From Rhodospirillales bacterium (GTDB taxonomy: Bacteria > Pseudomonadota > Alphaproteobacteria > Rhodospirillales > Casp-alpha2), in assembly GCA_016187325.1 (NCBI GenBank), contig JACPJY010000105.1, positions 1 to 15,988 on the forward strand: DNA of 15,988 bases, given 5' to 3'. Positions 15,909-15,988 of this stretch are shown here, piece after piece. Every line of letters starts with the position of its first letter. The first letter of the stretch is position 1. The position numbers and the translations under genes were made by a program. The notes under the pieces were generated by a model. It ran no database searches and had not been told where the DNA came from. It saw only the letters and a list, made by a program, of their open reading frames with translations.

Positions 15909-15935
15909 ATATCGTACAAACGACAGGTCGTTTGT
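15906..15935. promoter_or_regulatory. Two adjacent palindromes, operator-like
   Basis: ACGATATCGT (15906-15915) is a perfect 10-bp palindrome. It is followed without a gap by ACAAACGAC (15916-15924), AG, GTCGTTTGT (15927-15935), a dyad with perfect 9-bp arms. No T-run follows, so a terminator is unlikely. It lies at the right edge before an unseen gene and could be a repressor site. The remaining 53 bp to the window end hold no recognised gene. Confidence 0.45.
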
Positions 15936-15988
15936 CGCGCTGCTGTCGCCGAAAGGGCTGTTCCCGCCGTCCGGCTGGTTTATTGTTG

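Noticed and set aside
15840..15935. CRISPR repeats.
   Set aside because: Only one palindromic element with inverted rather than direct repeats; no regularly spaced units or spacers anywhere in the window.

Overview
The window looks like chromosomal DNA of a high-GC alphaproteobacterium, probably Rhodospirillales-like. Third codon positions are strongly G/C. The gene orders hemW-rdgB-rph / hrcA-grpE-dnaK-dnaJ and rsmI-yraN-...-gshB-comM are typical of that group. No database search was possible, so the taxon is an inference. Every stretch longer than about 100 bases without a gene is covered below, and none exceeds 300 bases.

Left block (1-4547, all minus strand, read right to left): rsmI (16S rRNA 2'-O-methyltransferase), yraN (UPF0102 nuclease-fold protein), a dolP/yraP-like double-BON lipoprotein, a SirB1-type transglutaminase-core/TPR protein whose GTG start overlaps the dolP stop, gshB (glutathione synthetase), and the 5' part of comM/yifB, which runs off the window. 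An LpoA-type penicillin-binding-protein activator lipoprotein (4632-6254, plus) is divergent from rsmI. This reproduces the lpoA/rsmI/yraN/dolP neighbourhood known from enterobacteria and links envelope maintenance with rRNA modification. The 5' end of rsmI appears damaged: the coding frame changes near 4500-4510 and no ATG, GTG or TTG start can be found.

Middle accessory cassette (6294-7651, plus): a MerR-type promoter with a dyad in a long spacer, then a MerR regulator with all three mercury-binding cysteines, a small multi-cysteine thioredoxin-like protein, a MerT-like membrane protein and a GDCCVxC protein. The four are tightly packed and look like one operon. Neither merA nor merB is present, so this looks like a compact, thiol-based variant of a mercury-response operon. 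It sits at the junction of two conserved housekeeping blocks.

Right block: hemW, rdgB and rph (minus, 7679-10236) form an operon with overlapping or closely spaced genes. It diverges from hrcA-grpE (plus), which is followed by dnaK-dnaJ. A good vegetative promoter precedes hrcA, and a candidate alphaproteobacterial sigma-32 promoter precedes dnaK. The dnaK leader contains five alternating GCGGG/CCCGC blocks that can form competing hairpins. A strong hairpin without a U-tract separates dnaK from dnaJ. After dnaJ come small hairpins, a 69-bp palindromic dispersed-repeat-like element with compensatory arm changes, and two adjacent near-perfect palindromes that resemble an operator for the next, unseen gene.

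Most of the window is ordinary housekeeping DNA. The parts most worth checking are the merA-less cassette, the rsmI 5' lesion, the dnaK leader and the palindromes at the right edge.
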